From Caldatribacterium sp051549785 (lineage in GTDB: Bacteria; Atribacterota; Atribacteria; Atribacterales; Caldatribacteriaceae): a stretch of 64,000 bases of DNA. Shown one piece after another: positions 49,230 to 58,359 of this stretch. Where the stretch lies: the NCBI RefSeq assembly GCF_051549785.1, contig NZ_CP189974.1:62001-126000 (forward strand). The letters run 5' to 3'. Each line of letters starts with the position of its first letter. Within the stretch, counting starts at the first letter, position 1. The notes under the pieces are model-generated. The model did not search any database, was not told where the DNA came from, and saw only the letters and a list, made by a program, of their open reading frames with translations. Position numbers and translations under genes: made by a program.

Positions 49230-52200
49230 ATTTCCTTTTTCCTTTGCTCCCGGTCTCTCTGGAGCTCCTGCTTCAGGGCGTTCCTGCGAATATTCCTGGT
49301 GCTTTTCTGGCTTTCTTTCCCTTTCCTCTCCGCCTGTGCCGAAGAAGTTTCCCCTTTGCCCTTTGAAATCCTCTACCGGTGGGAACCGCTCCGGGAAACC
49401 TCGGCCACCAGAGTGGTGGCCGAGGTTTCCCTCTACCCCACAAGTGGTCCTTTGTGGGAGGGGAATCTCCTGGCTTTTTCAGTGCGGCAACAGGTGCTTG
49501 TGGTCGTGGATTTGGCAACCGGGAAGGTCGTCTTTGAAGAGGAGTACCCCGACAAATGCATCGTGCACGCGGTGAGAAATGGACGTGTCTTCTTTTGCGT
49601 CGGCGGCGCCTCTCGGGTCTTTGTCGTCTCTCCTTCCAATGCCCAAGAGCGGTCTTTTCCGGGGCGTCTTGTCCTTGTGACGGAAGGTGGGTTTCTCGTT
49701 ACCAACGACCGGGGGACCATCAAGGTCTTTCATCCTGCAACCGGAGAGTGCCTTTTTGCGCAAAGAGCACACTCCGCGCACCCGGTTTTCGCGATTGGAA
49801 ACCGTATCTTCGTTCCCACGCAGGATAAAAGCCACAACTTCGCCGGCTACGTGGCGTTTTCGGCACCGGATAGAAAGGTTTCCCCCTGCCCTTCCCTCGG
49901 TCGGGGTTCGTACACCTTCTACCGTCCCGGGGAGGGGACTTTCCCACAGTACGCCTTTCCCGATGCCCCTCTTCCCGTTTTGCATCGGGAGGAAAGGGAC
50001 ACCGGGGGTTTCCTCGAACTCCTCGATACCCAAGCGCAGACCCTCTGGAAAATTCCCCTCGCCTTGCTGGGGATTGTCGCTCCGGGGGCAGTTCCAAACC
50101 CGCCCCTTGTGGTTTTCGACCGCTTGGGGGAGAAGATGCTCCTTGCTATAGCCAAAGAAAGCGACCCCGGAGAAAAAACGCCGTTTGTGGTTTGCGTGGT
50201 GGATTACCGGGGGAACCATACCCTCCTGGGGGAGTTCCGGCCCCATTCGGCCAATAAAATTTTCGGGGCCTTTCTCGCCGATACCTCGGTGGCGGTTTTA
50301 GTAGAGGAAACGCCGGATACCATCACCCTTCAGATTTTCTCTTCCCAGGGGGAGCTCCTCCGCAAGACTACGCTTGAGCCCAATCTTCCCAGCCCCTTCT
50401 GGCCGCACTTTGTGGAGGGGCGGGAACTCCTCCTTTTCCGCAAAGAACTTTTCCTGCGCTATCAACTCCCTGAAGGAGAAATTACCGGGGTTTACGCTTT
50501 TCCTGAGGGCTTTGAACCGGATCTCTCGCGCTCCTCAAGCGTTATCACCCACGCCGGGAAGGTTTTCACCTTCCTTTCTAACCGCTTCGGAAAAGAGGGA
50601 GGAATAGAGAAACCGTCTCTTGTGTCCTTCGATGTCACCGGAGAGAGCTGGCCGCTTCCTTTGGAGCTCGTCTCGGTATCCCCCCACGGAGAGCATTTGT
50701 ACCAGGTTTTCGAAGATCTCCCCACCGAACTCCGTTTCCGCACCCCTCCAGGGCTTGAGGCAGCCCTTCGGGTAACCGCCGGCGAAGGACCGGTGCAGAA
50801 GAGAGAGAAAGCCACCTACGAGTGGCACACCCCGACTCTCCCCGAAAAAAGTCCCAAAAACGTCGCCCTTTTCGCTTCCCTGGGACCGGCGCAACGCACC
50901 TTCCCCATGGAGGTGGTCCCCTTCCCCAATCCCCTTACGCTGGAGGTCACCGAGTGGTATGAAGGGGAGTATCTCGTGGTCTTGTGGACCCTGCGTAACA
51001 GCTCTTTCGCCGATATTTCCGACCTTTCCTTTGCGCTTACCGAAATGCACAACCTCGCTTTCTCTCACGGTGATCCCTTCCCCGAAAGGATCGCACCTGG
51101 TGAGCGACTTTCCGGAAAACTCTCCTTCACCGTCCGGATTACCGCAGAGAACCCCGACGTTTCCCCCCGCTTTCGCGGCTACGAACTCCCCACACGCGGG
51201 ATACTGCGGGTTTCCTCTTCCCGTGGAGTCGCCGAAGCGCCCTTCGGGAAACTCCTTCCCATTCCACCCCGCTACGCTTTCCGGCTGGGAATCTACGACC
51301 CCGCAGGGGGGAAATGGCTTCCTGCCTCTATGGTTGCGCAGTACCTGCGGATTGAGGACCAGGAAGGACGGGATATCACCCCGGAACTCACCATGAGGGC
51401 TGAAGGCGAGAGGCTCCTTGTGGGGAACATCGCCCCGGGTGTTCCCGGAAAACCCCTAAAACTGCGGCTTATCTGGGAAACTCCCCCGCGAAGTTTCCGG
51501 GTGGAGGTGGGTTCCATTTTGAGAGAAGGAAAAGTGGAACCCCGGTTTGAAAATGTCCTGGCCCCCAAGCTTCGCACAGAAGGCGTGATCGAAATCTCTT
51601 TCCCCGCAAACACCCCCAAAGACCAGGAGGGTTTCCGCTATAACCCACCGTACTATGAGCTGCGGCTTCCGGAAAACCAGCCTCCCCAGGCCGATTTTAC
51701 GCTTGTAGATGACGAGATGTCCCACTTTCGATCCACCGTTTTCGATGCTACTTCCTCAAGCGACACCGATGGGGTGATCACCGAGTACTGGTGGTGGTCG
51801 AAGACTTCCCGCTTTCCCGATACCCACGCTCGAAGGTTTGCCCATTCCTTTACTGCTTCCGGTATCATCCCGGTAACCCTTGAGGTCCAGGACGACCGAA
51901 AAACCACAAGCCGCATCGAAAGAGAAGTGGCTGTGGATGCCACAAGAGATATCGGCGGGCGCCACGTCACCATCCCCCCGGCGTTTGTGCGGCAAGCGAG
52001 GGTTTCCTACGAAGTGGAGGTGCTCACCGGAGATACCGAGGGTGCGGGAACCGATGCCCGGGTGTTTTTGGCGCTCTATGAAAAGCAAGAACGCCAAGGG
52101 GTGGTCTATGGCTCCGGGGTGATGGAGCTCACCTCACCCTTCAATCCCTTCGAACGGGGGGGAAAGGACCGCTTCTTTCTTGAGGGGCGGAAAATCGAAA

Positions 52201-53597
52201 ATCTCGACCATATCGCTCTCCTCCACGATAACTCCGGAAGCCGCCCCGGGTGGTACGTGGTGGGCCTTGCGGTGAAAGATACCGCCACAAAAAGGGAATG
52301 GGTTTTCCTCATTGATCGCTGGCTGGCGCTTGACGAAGCCGACCACAAAACCTATGGGGAATTCAAGCCCCTCACCTCCACCTATCCTGCCGGGGTGGTG
52401 GTGGAAGGGGATCGGAATTCCTATAACCTCACGGAACTGAGTGAGACCGTTTTTATCGTACCTTCGGGGATAGCGGAGTTCTACTTTACCTGCGGCGACG
52501 GTACGAAAGCGATGGCGGTGTACCGGGAAAACGGAACCCTCCTTGGCTGGCACAATGCTTCGGGGAAGAAGCGCGTGGTCCCCTATATTCCCGAGAACGA
52601 ATGGGGCGTGAAATTCGAAACCGCAAACCTCACCCGTCCGCAGCGCTTCAAAGTGGAGGTTTTCAGCGGAAACTCGCAAACCGAGCAATGGATCTGGGTC
52701 TTCCCTCCCAACTGGTCGAGCTACCCCCAGGCGGCGCTCCGGGCTTCGCTACTCTTTGGCTTCAAAAACGAGGTGAGCAAAGCGGAGGAGAGTAACATTT
52801 TTTACTCCGCCAAGAGAATCCGGGAATACCTTGCAGGACTCAGAGCCGATGTGGTGAACGCCTCTTTACCTTCCTTGCAATACGGTATGAGCGCCCTCTC
52901 CATCTTCGGACCTTCCCCCGACAGCCTCATCCAGGACACCCTCTCCACGGTGGTGGAACAGTACCTGGAAAATCAGGAAGGCCTCATAGCGAGTATTTTC
53001 GGCTTTCTCACCTCCGAACCGGTTTCGGAAGCGATGGAACTTCTCACCACCCTCTACGATGCGTACCGGTGGGCCACGGAATTCCCTGCCGTTCTCGGAA
53101 CCTCGGTGAGCGAAGTCTATAAAGTCATCCTTCTCAAGCACCTGGGCGAAAACGATCGGACGCTCCGGCAGATCGATCTCCTCCTGCGAAAAGCCAGAGA
53201 ACTCGTCGCCGAGACCATCCGAAGTCTCGAAGCAAACGACGCTTTCGCTTGCAATGAAGCGCTGACGAAACTCCGGACTCTGGTCGTGGGGAATAACCCC
53301 TCAAGCAATACCCTCAGCGACCACCAGATTTCCTATGGGGACTTTGGCATCGAGGATCTGGAACCCGGCCTTCCCGACTACCCCCTGGCAATTCTCGTTT
53401 CCGAAGAGATAGTGGCCATCCACAACTGGCGGAAAGAGGGGCATCCGGTGTACGCGGGGGACGAGCTTCTCTCCATTCTCCCCTACGACAAAGTCACCTG
53501 CACCAACGCCGCTTTAGATATCTTCGAACCCCTCTTTCGAGAAGTCGCCGAACTCGCCGGAATCCTGGTGAACCTCTGCCTCCTTGAGCCTCTCTGA
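49230..53597 (+). CDS. Giant exported protein with beta-propeller-like and PKD domains; probable ATT start
   Basis: The protein is about 1455 residues and was not matched to a known family. It has a hydrophobic export signal (about residues 17-36) ending in FLSACAEE, which fits either a lipoprotein lipobox (LSAC) or signal peptidase I. About 45-480 looks like a PQQ/WD-type beta-propeller (VVVDLATGKVVFEEEYPDK; IKVFHPATGECLFAQRAHS). Around 817-908 is a PKD-like domain (ADFTLVDDEMSHFRSTVFDA; WWWSKTSRFPD; VTLEVQDDRKTTSRIEREV). The last 280 residues are largely helical. The best ribosome site, AAGGAGGGG, is followed only by ATT at 49230; ATG codons in frame upstream precede the promoter. Confidence 0.75.
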   Translation: MSFFLCSRSLWSSCFRAFLRIFLVLFWLSFPFLSACAEEVSPLPFEILYRWEPLRETSATRVVAEVSLYPTSGPLWEGNLLAFSVRQQVLVVVDLATGKVVFEEEYPDKCIVHAVRNGRVFFCVGGASRVFVVSPSNAQERSFPGRLVLVTEGGFLVTNDRGTIKVFHPATGECLFAQRAHSAHPVFAIGNRIFVPTQDKSHNFAGYVAFSAPDRKVSPCPSLGRGSYTFYRPGEGTFPQYAFPDAPLPVLHREERDTGGFLELLDTQAQTLWKIPLALLGIVAPGAVPNPPLVVFDRLGEKMLLAIAKESDPGEKTPFVVCVVDYRGNHTLLGEFRPHSANKIFGAFLADTSVAVLVEETPDTITLQIFSSQGELLRKTTLEPNLPSPFWPHFVEGRELLLFRKELFLRYQLPEGEITGVYAFPEGFEPDLSRSSSVITHAGKVFTFLSNRFGKEGGIEKPSLVSFDVTGESWPLPLELVSVSPHGEHLYQVFEDLPTELRFRTPPGLEAALRVTAGEGPVQKREKATYEWHTPTLPEKSPKNVALFASLGPAQRTFPMEVVPFPNPLTLEVTEWYEGEYLVVLWTLRNSSFADISDLSFALTEMHNLAFSHGDPFPERIAPGERLSGKLSFTVRITAENPDVSPRFRGYELPTRGILRVSSSRGVAEAPFGKLLPIPPRYAFRLGIYDPAGGKWLPASMVAQYLRIEDQEGRDITPELTMRAEGERLLVGNIAPGVPGKPLKLRLIWETPPRSFRVEVGSILREGKVEPRFENVLAPKLRTEGVIEISFPANTPKDQEGFRYNPPYYELRLPENQPPQADFTLVDDEMSHFRSTVFDATSSSDTDGVITEYWWWSKTSRFPDTHARRFAHSFTASGIIPVTLEVQDDRKTTSRIEREVAVDATRDIGGRHVTIPPAFVRQARVSYEVEVLTGDTEGAGTDARVFLALYEKQERQGVVYGSGVMELTSPFNPFERGGKDRFFLEGRKIENLDHIALLHDNSGSRPGWYVVGLAVKDTATKREWVFLIDRWLALDEADHKTYGEFKPLTSTYPAGVVVEGDRNSYNLTELSETVFIVPSGIAEFYFTCGDGTKAMAVYRENGTLLGWHNASGKKRVVPYIPENEWGVKFETANLTRPQRFKVEVFSGNSQTEQWIWVFPPNWSSYPQAALRASLLFGFKNEVSKAEESNIFYSAKRIREYLAGLRADVVNASLPSLQYGMSALSIFGPSPDSLIQDTLSTVVEQYLENQEGLIASIFGFLTSEPVSEAMELLTTLYDAYRWATEFPAVLGTSVSEVYKVILLKHLGENDRTLRQIDLLLRKARELVAETIRSLEANDAFACNEALTKLRTLVVGNNPSSNTLSDHQISYGDFGIEDLEPGLPDYPLAILVSEEIVAIHNWRKEGHPVYAGDELLSILPYDKVTCTNAALDIFEPLFREVAELAGILVNLCLLEPL

Positions 53598-53621
53598 AAA
53601 TTTCTATCCCCGAAAGGACCC

Positions 53622-53650
53622 TTGACAGGAATCTCCCGTTTTTGTAAAAT
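53622..53650 (+). promoter_or_regulatory. Sigma-70 promoter of the lacI-GH4-MalEFG operon
   Basis: TTGACA, a 17-base spacer, then TAAAAT. The ribosome site GAAGGGAAAAG and ATG at 53688 follow. Confidence 0.8.
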
Positions 53651-53659
53651 TTGCGCAAA
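53650..53659. promoter_or_regulatory. Candidate LacI-type operator at the GH4 operon promoter
   Basis: TTTGCGCAAA is a perfect 10-bp palindrome with a central GC. It begins at the last base of the -10 element and covers the transcription start, where a repressor would block initiation. Confidence 0.55.
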
Positions 53660-53687
53660 ATCAAAAAATTGCCAAAGAAGGGAAAAG

Positions 53688-54689
53688 ATGGCCACCCTGA
53701 AGGAAATCGCCCAGAGAGCTGGTGTTTCCATCACCACGGTATCCCATGTCCTCAACGGTACCCGCCCGGTGAGCACCGAGCTCAAAAAGCGGGTCCTCGA
53801 GGCTATGGAAGCCCTGGGAATCGAACCCCGACTTCCCACTCGAAAGCGGTCTTCTCAGCTTGTCGCCATGCTCATCGATGATATTTTCAACCCTTTCTTC
53901 ACCGAGGTTTTTGCCGCCGCCGAGGCCACGGCCCGGAGCATGGGGTACCATCTTCTCCTCCTCCACTCCATCGAGCGGGGCTCGGACCTATTGTACCTGC
54001 GGGACCTTGAGGAGAAATCCGTGGACGGTCTCATTGTGGCCACACGGCTTGGGATTGCTCACCTCAAAAAAGCCTTCTCCACAAAGCTCCCCATGGTTTT
54101 CCTTGGGGGAAGCCTTGACGTCCCCTTCTCAACGAGTGTATTCCTCCCCGACAAAGACGGGGCATACCTTGCCACAAAGCACCTTCTCGAGCTCGGTCAC
54201 CGGGACATTCTCTGCCTTGGTGGACCTGCTAAGTTTTCGCTCTTTCGGGAAAGGTTCGAAGGGTACGTAAAGGCCCTCATCGAGTGGGGCCTTGCCCCCA
54301 ATCCGCAACTCATGGTGGAAATGCGCCTCACCTTCGAGGAAGCCTACCGCTTCGGGAGAGAATTCTTGAAGAGAGCACAGGGCAACGTCACCGCCGTCTT
54401 CACCCATAACGACCCCGCAGCCCTGGGGATCCTGAAAGCCGCCCAGGACCTGGGGATAGACGTCCCTCGAGAACTCTCCATTGTGGGCTTTGACAACACC
54501 TACGTGACCCGTTTCACCCAGCCACCCCTCACCTCCGTTGACCTTCCCAAAAAAACCGTCGGGAAACGGCTGGTGGAACTCCTCATCCGCCTCATCCAGG
54601 GGCACAACGTGGAGCCCTGCTTCATTGAGGAAGTCTCCCTCTCGGTGAAGGCCTCCACTGCTCCAAGAAGAAAGGAGGAAAAGCCTTGA
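53688..54689 (+). CDS. LacI-family transcriptional regulator of the GH4 operon
   Basis: The 333-residue protein has the LacI helix-turn-helix at residues 2-30 (ATLKEIAQRAGVSITTVSHV, then LNGTRPVS) with the hinge (KKRVLEAMEALGIEPRL) and a sugar-binding sensor domain (VFTHNDPAALGILKAAQDLG; VPRELSIVGFDNTYVTRFTQ). It is not orthologous to the other LacI protein in this window. The ATGA-like overlap with the next gene suggests it controls that operon. Confidence 0.95.
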   Translation: MATLKEIAQRAGVSITTVSHVLNGTRPVSTELKKRVLEAMEALGIEPRLPTRKRSSQLVAMLIDDIFNPFFTEVFAAAEATARSMGYHLLLLHSIERGSDLLYLRDLEEKSVDGLIVATRLGIAHLKKAFSTKLPMVFLGGSLDVPFSTSVFLPDKDGAYLATKHLLELGHRDILCLGGPAKFSLFRERFEGYVKALIEWGLAPNPQLMVEMRLTFEEAYRFGREFLKRAQGNVTAVFTHNDPAALGILKAAQDLGIDVPRELSIVGFDNTYVTRFTQPPLTSVDLPKKTVGKRLVELLIRLIQGHNVEPCFIEEVSLSVKASTAPRRKEEKP

Positions 54690-56080
54690 ACTCACAGACC
54701 AAAATCACGGTTATCGGCGCCGGCAGCGCAGTATTCGGACCTCCAACGATTGTGGGTATTCTCAAAAACCCGAATCTCCGGGGGGTGGAGCTCTTCCTCC
54801 ACGATATCAACGCCCAGGGTTTAGAGAAAATCCACGCCCTGGCGGAAAACCTCAACGCCAATCTCTCCGCAGAGGCCCGAATCCGAAGCTCCACGAATCG
54901 TGAGGAAGCCTTAGACGGAGCAGATTTCGTCATCCTTTCGGTAGCGGTGGACCGGGAAACATGCTGGAAGCTTGACCGGGAAATCGCCCTGAAGTACGGC
55001 ATCAACCACTATGCCGAAAACGGAGGACCAGGGTCTTTTGCCCATACGGCGAGAAACCTCTCCGTCATCATGCCCATCCTCCGGGACATGGAGAAGTACT
55101 GCCCGAACGCCTGGCTTCTCAACTTCACGAATCCCGTTCCCAAAATCTGTACCGCCGCAGCACGGTACACCAAAATCAAAACCATCGGCATTTGCCACCA
55201 GATTCAGTTTGGGTACTTCATCCTTGCCGGACTCTTTGCCGAAGAACTCGGGCTCAAAATCCCTAAAGACTTCAACTTCCGCTGGAACGACCAGTCCATT
55301 GCTCTTTTCCGGCTCATGAGCAAAAAGGCCCGGGAACGATTCTTCATCCGTGCCTTTGGCCTCAACCACTTCACCTGGATGCTCTCGGTGACAGAGCGGG
55401 AAACAGGGAAAGACCTCTACCCGGAAATCCGAGAGCGTGTCCCCAAAATCCGGAAAACCCTGCCCTCTTTTGAGCCTCTCACCATGGAGGTCTTTGAAGT
55501 CTTCGGGCTTTTGCCCGTTCCCGGAGACTGCCACCTCTGCGAGTACCTCCCCTACACCCACAATGTCCACCGCAAAACCTGGGAACGCTACGACATCCAG
55601 ATGTACGATTTCGAGTGGGCAAAGCGAGGGCGGGAAAAGATGTGGGAGGAGATTGAGCAAGCCGTACGAGGTGAAATCCCTCTCTCTCGCTTTGAAGAGC
55701 TTGAGACCGAACGGGGAGAGTTCATCATTGCCGGGATCCTCCGAAACCTCAATGCCTATGAGGAAGCGGTGAACATCGCAAATGCTGGCTACATTCCCAA
55801 TCTCCCTGAAGGGGCCATTGTTGAGGTCCCGGCACTTTTGGGAAGCGAGGGACCGGTGGGACTTGGCGGAGGGAAACTCCCCGAGCCCATCGCAGAACTG
55901 TGCCGCAGGCAAATTCTCATTACGGAGCTCATGGTACGGGCTATCGTTGAAGAAGATAAAAAACTTGCTCTGGAAGCTCTGGCGCTTGACCCCATGATCG
56001 ATGACCTGGAAGTCGCGCGGAAGCTCCTTGAGGAATACCTCACCACTTTTGCCCCGTACCTGGCGTTCAAACTCCACTGA
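54686..56080 (+). CDS. Glycoside hydrolase family 4 enzyme (alpha-glucosidase/galactosidase type)
   Basis: GH4 enzymes use NAD+ and Mn2+ to break glycosides by a redox-elimination mechanism. The 464 residues show a Rossmann nucleotide site near the N-terminus (ITVIGAGSAVFGPPT), NFTNPVPKICTAAARY, the metal-binding cysteine and histidine in GICHQIQFG (Cys170) and GLNHFTWML (His228), and EYLPYTHNVHRK. CH after GI marks the alpha-glucosidase/alpha-galactosidase/glucuronidase branch, not 6-phospho-beta-glucosidases. The start is TTG at 54686 with AAAGGAGG upstream. It is cytoplasmic, so the substrate is imported, presumably by the adjacent ABC system. Confidence 0.88.
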   Translation: MNSQTKITVIGAGSAVFGPPTIVGILKNPNLRGVELFLHDINAQGLEKIHALAENLNANLSAEARIRSSTNREEALDGADFVILSVAVDRETCWKLDREIALKYGINHYAENGGPGSFAHTARNLSVIMPILRDMEKYCPNAWLLNFTNPVPKICTAAARYTKIKTIGICHQIQFGYFILAGLFAEELGLKIPKDFNFRWNDQSIALFRLMSKKARERFFIRAFGLNHFTWMLSVTERETGKDLYPEIRERVPKIRKTLPSFEPLTMEVFEVFGLLPVPGDCHLCEYLPYTHNVHRKTWERYDIQMYDFEWAKRGREKMWEEIEQAVRGEIPLSRFEELETERGEFIIAGILRNLNAYEEAVNIANAGYIPNLPEGAIVEVPALLGSEGPVGLGGGKLPEPIAELCRRQILITELMVRAIVEEDKKLALEALALDPMIDDLEVARKLLEEYLTTFAPYLAFKLH

Positions 56081-56159
56081 GGAGGTGGTGTACTCGAGAG
56101 AATGGGTTCCCTTTTCTCTTCAGAGCACAACAAAAACCTCTTGGAAGGAGGAGAGGAAC

Positions 56160-57413
56160 ATGCGGAAGCTATGGTTTGCCGTCGGTGTTGCGCTGATCCT
56201 GGTATTCGGGCTTGTGAGCCTGGGTGCAACCCAGGAAAAGGTCACCATCCGGTGGCTTTTTGAGACCGACTTCGGAGGGGGATGGAAAGTTCTCATCGAA
56301 CAGTTTGAGAAACTCCACCCTAATATTCACGTCGAGATGCAGGAAGGCCCCTCGGCCACCAACGTGCGGGAAGACATGTACGCCACCTCGCTCATGGCAG
56401 GGGAAGCTACCTACGACATGATTTACGCTGACCTCATCTGGGTTCCCAAATTCGCCGCTGCTCAGTGGATTATCCCCCTTGGTGACCGGCTCTCCCCACA
56501 TGAAATCGCCCAGTTTCTTCCCGGCGACATCGCCGGAGGTATGTACCAGGGAAAACTCTACCGCATTCCCAGCCAGTCTGATGCCGGAATGCTGTACTAT
56601 CGGAAAGACCTTTTAGAACAGGCTGGCTTTGAACCCCCCATCACCTGGGACGAACTCGTTGAGCAGGCCCAAAAGCTCCAGAATCCGCCAGACCTCTGGG
56701 GATTCGTCTGGCAGGGAAATCAGTACGAGGGGCTTATCTGTGACTACCTGGAACTCCTCTGGGGTGCAGGAGGAGAACTCCTCGATGCCGAAGGCAAGGT
56801 GGTTCTTGACCAGGGCACCGCAGCCGTGGAAGCCCTGCAGTTCATGTACGACGTCATTCACACCTACAAAATCTCTCCTCCAGGGGTGACCACCTACCAG
56901 GAAGAGGAATCGCGTCACGTCTTCCACAACGGTCAGGCCGTGTTCCATCGTAACTGGCCATATGTCTGGACTCTCGCCCAGAAAGAGGACTCGCCAATTC
57001 GCGGCAAAGTCGGCATCACCCCCATGGTCCACAAAAAGGGCTTTCAGAGTGCTGCCACCCAGGGTGGTTGGGGTTGGTGTATTTCAAGGTTCAGCAAAAA
57101 TCCCGAAGCTGCCTGGGAATGGATCAAGTTTGCTACCAGCTACGAATCCCAGAAGACCCTCCACTTCTACAATGGATACATCCCCACCCGCCACGCCCTT
57201 TTTGCCGACCCTGATATCCTGAAGGAAAGCCCGCACTATCCAGACCTTTGGAGGGTGCAGATCAACGCACGAACCCGGCCACAGCATCCCCAGTATGCGC
57301 AGATTTCCGACATTCTCCAGCGGAACATTCACGCCGCCATCACGGGAACAATAAAGCCTGAAGAGGCCATTAAGCGAGCCGCTGCAGAAATTCGAGAACT
57401 CCTCGGACAGTGA
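56160..57413 (+). CDS. Sugar ABC transporter substrate-binding protein (CUT1, MalE-like)
   Basis: The 417-residue protein has a signal peptide (residues 1-25, VFGLVSLGATQEK) and a type II sugar-binding fold (IRWLFETDFGGGWKVLIEQF; AGMLYYRKDLLEQAGFEPPI; TWDELVEQAQKLQNP; GWGWCISRFSKNPEAAWEWI). The ligand is likely the GH4 substrate, an oligosaccharide or alpha-glycoside. A strong hairpin follows the stop codon. Confidence 0.92.
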   Translation: MRKLWFAVGVALILVFGLVSLGATQEKVTIRWLFETDFGGGWKVLIEQFEKLHPNIHVEMQEGPSATNVREDMYATSLMAGEATYDMIYADLIWVPKFAAAQWIIPLGDRLSPHEIAQFLPGDIAGGMYQGKLYRIPSQSDAGMLYYRKDLLEQAGFEPPITWDELVEQAQKLQNPPDLWGFVWQGNQYEGLICDYLELLWGAGGELLDAEGKVVLDQGTAAVEALQFMYDVIHTYKISPPGVTTYQEEESRHVFHNGQAVFHRNWPYVWTLAQKEDSPIRGKVGITPMVHKKGFQSAATQGGWGWCISRFSKNPEAAWEWIKFATSYESQKTLHFYNGYIPTRHALFADPDILKESPHYPDLWRVQINARTRPQHPQYAQISDILQRNIHAAITGTIKPEEAIKRAAAEIRELLGQ

Positions 57414-57419
57414 AATCCC

Positions 57420-57443
57420 GGGGGCAGGGGCACCCCTGCCCCC
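57420..57443 (+). other. Intercistronic hairpin after the MalE-like gene
   Basis: GGGGGCAGGGG / CCCCTGCCCCC is a perfect 11-bp stem around a two-base centre, between the binding-protein gene and the first permease. No T-tract follows. It probably protects the binding-protein mRNA and reduces downstream transcription. Confidence 0.75.
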
Positions 57444-57462
57444 CAAGAAACGAGGGAGAAAC

Positions 57463-58359
57463 ATGCGGCGAAAACGGGGGTTTTCAGACGCTCAGTTTGC
57501 GTATCTTCTGCTTCTTCCAGCCATCTTCCTCTTCGGTCTTGTAATTCTCTACCCTGTAGCCCGAAATGTCTACCTTTCGTTCCAAGAGAAGAGCATCACC
57601 ACTGGCATGGCCGAGCATTTCGCGGGCCTCAAGCATTACGGGAAAATCTTTACCTCTGACCTTCGTTTCCGCCAGGCTCTGGGGAATACCGTGTACTTCA
57701 CCGTGGTCTCCGTAGCCGTTGAGTTCATCCTGGGACTTGCCTTTGCTCTGCTTCTCAACCTTTCTTTCCGGGGAAGAAACTTTGCCCGGGCAAGCGTCAT
57801 CCTTCCCTGGGCTTTACCCACTGCTGTCATGGCCATGGCCTGGCGCTGGATCTACCACGACGTGTACGGAGTGGCCAACGACCTCCTTCTGCGCCTTGGC
57901 ATCCTTAAAGAAGCAGTTGCCTGGCTTGGGCAGCATCCCCTTGCCATGCACGCTGCGATTTTTTCTGACGCCTGGAAGACCACCTCTTTCATGGCTCTGA
58001 TGTTCCTCGCTGGACTCCAGTCCATTCCCCAGGACCTCTACGCTGCAGCAAGCATTGATGGAGCCGGCGTCTGGGGAAGGTTTCGCCACATTACTCTGCC
58101 GCTCCTTCGGCCGGTTATGGTACTGGCACTCCTTTTTCGGAGCCTCCAGGCCTTCGCGGTTTTTGACCTCATCTGGGTCCTCACTCAGGGAGGACCAGGA
58201 GGAACAACGGAGACACTCTCCGTCTACCTCTATAGCTACACTTTCCGTTACCTGAACCTGGGATATGGAGCAGCCCTTTCCATGGTGATCTTTGGTCTCA
58301 CTCTCATCATTATTTTCATCATCCTCCTTTTTCGAAAAGAGGAGGTCGAGCTCGGGTGA
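57463..58359 (+). CDS. Sugar ABC transporter permease (CUT1, MalF-like)
   Basis: The 298-residue protein has six membrane helices and the EAA loop YAAASIDGAGVWGRFRHITL with PLLRPV. ILPWALPTAVMAMAWRWIYH and SLQAFAVFDLIWVLTQGGPG are typical MalF-type segments. It overlaps the MalG-like gene by four bases. Confidence 0.95.
   Translation: MRRKRGFSDAQFAYLLLLPAIFLFGLVILYPVARNVYLSFQEKSITTGMAEHFAGLKHYGKIFTSDLRFRQALGNTVYFTVVSVAVEFILGLAFALLLNLSFRGRNFARASVILPWALPTAVMAMAWRWIYHDVYGVANDLLLRLGILKEAVAWLGQHPLAMHAAIFSDAWKTTSFMALMFLAGLQSIPQDLYAAASIDGAGVWGRFRHITLPLLRPVMVLALLFRSLQAFAVFDLIWVLTQGGPGGTTETLSVYLYSYTFRYLNLGYGAALSMVIFGLTLIIIFIILLFRKEEVELG

Noticed and set aside
54911..56077. 388-codon open frame antisense to the GH4 gene
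   Set aside because: It mirrors the GH4 reading frame in the GC-rich strand pattern and has no start context.
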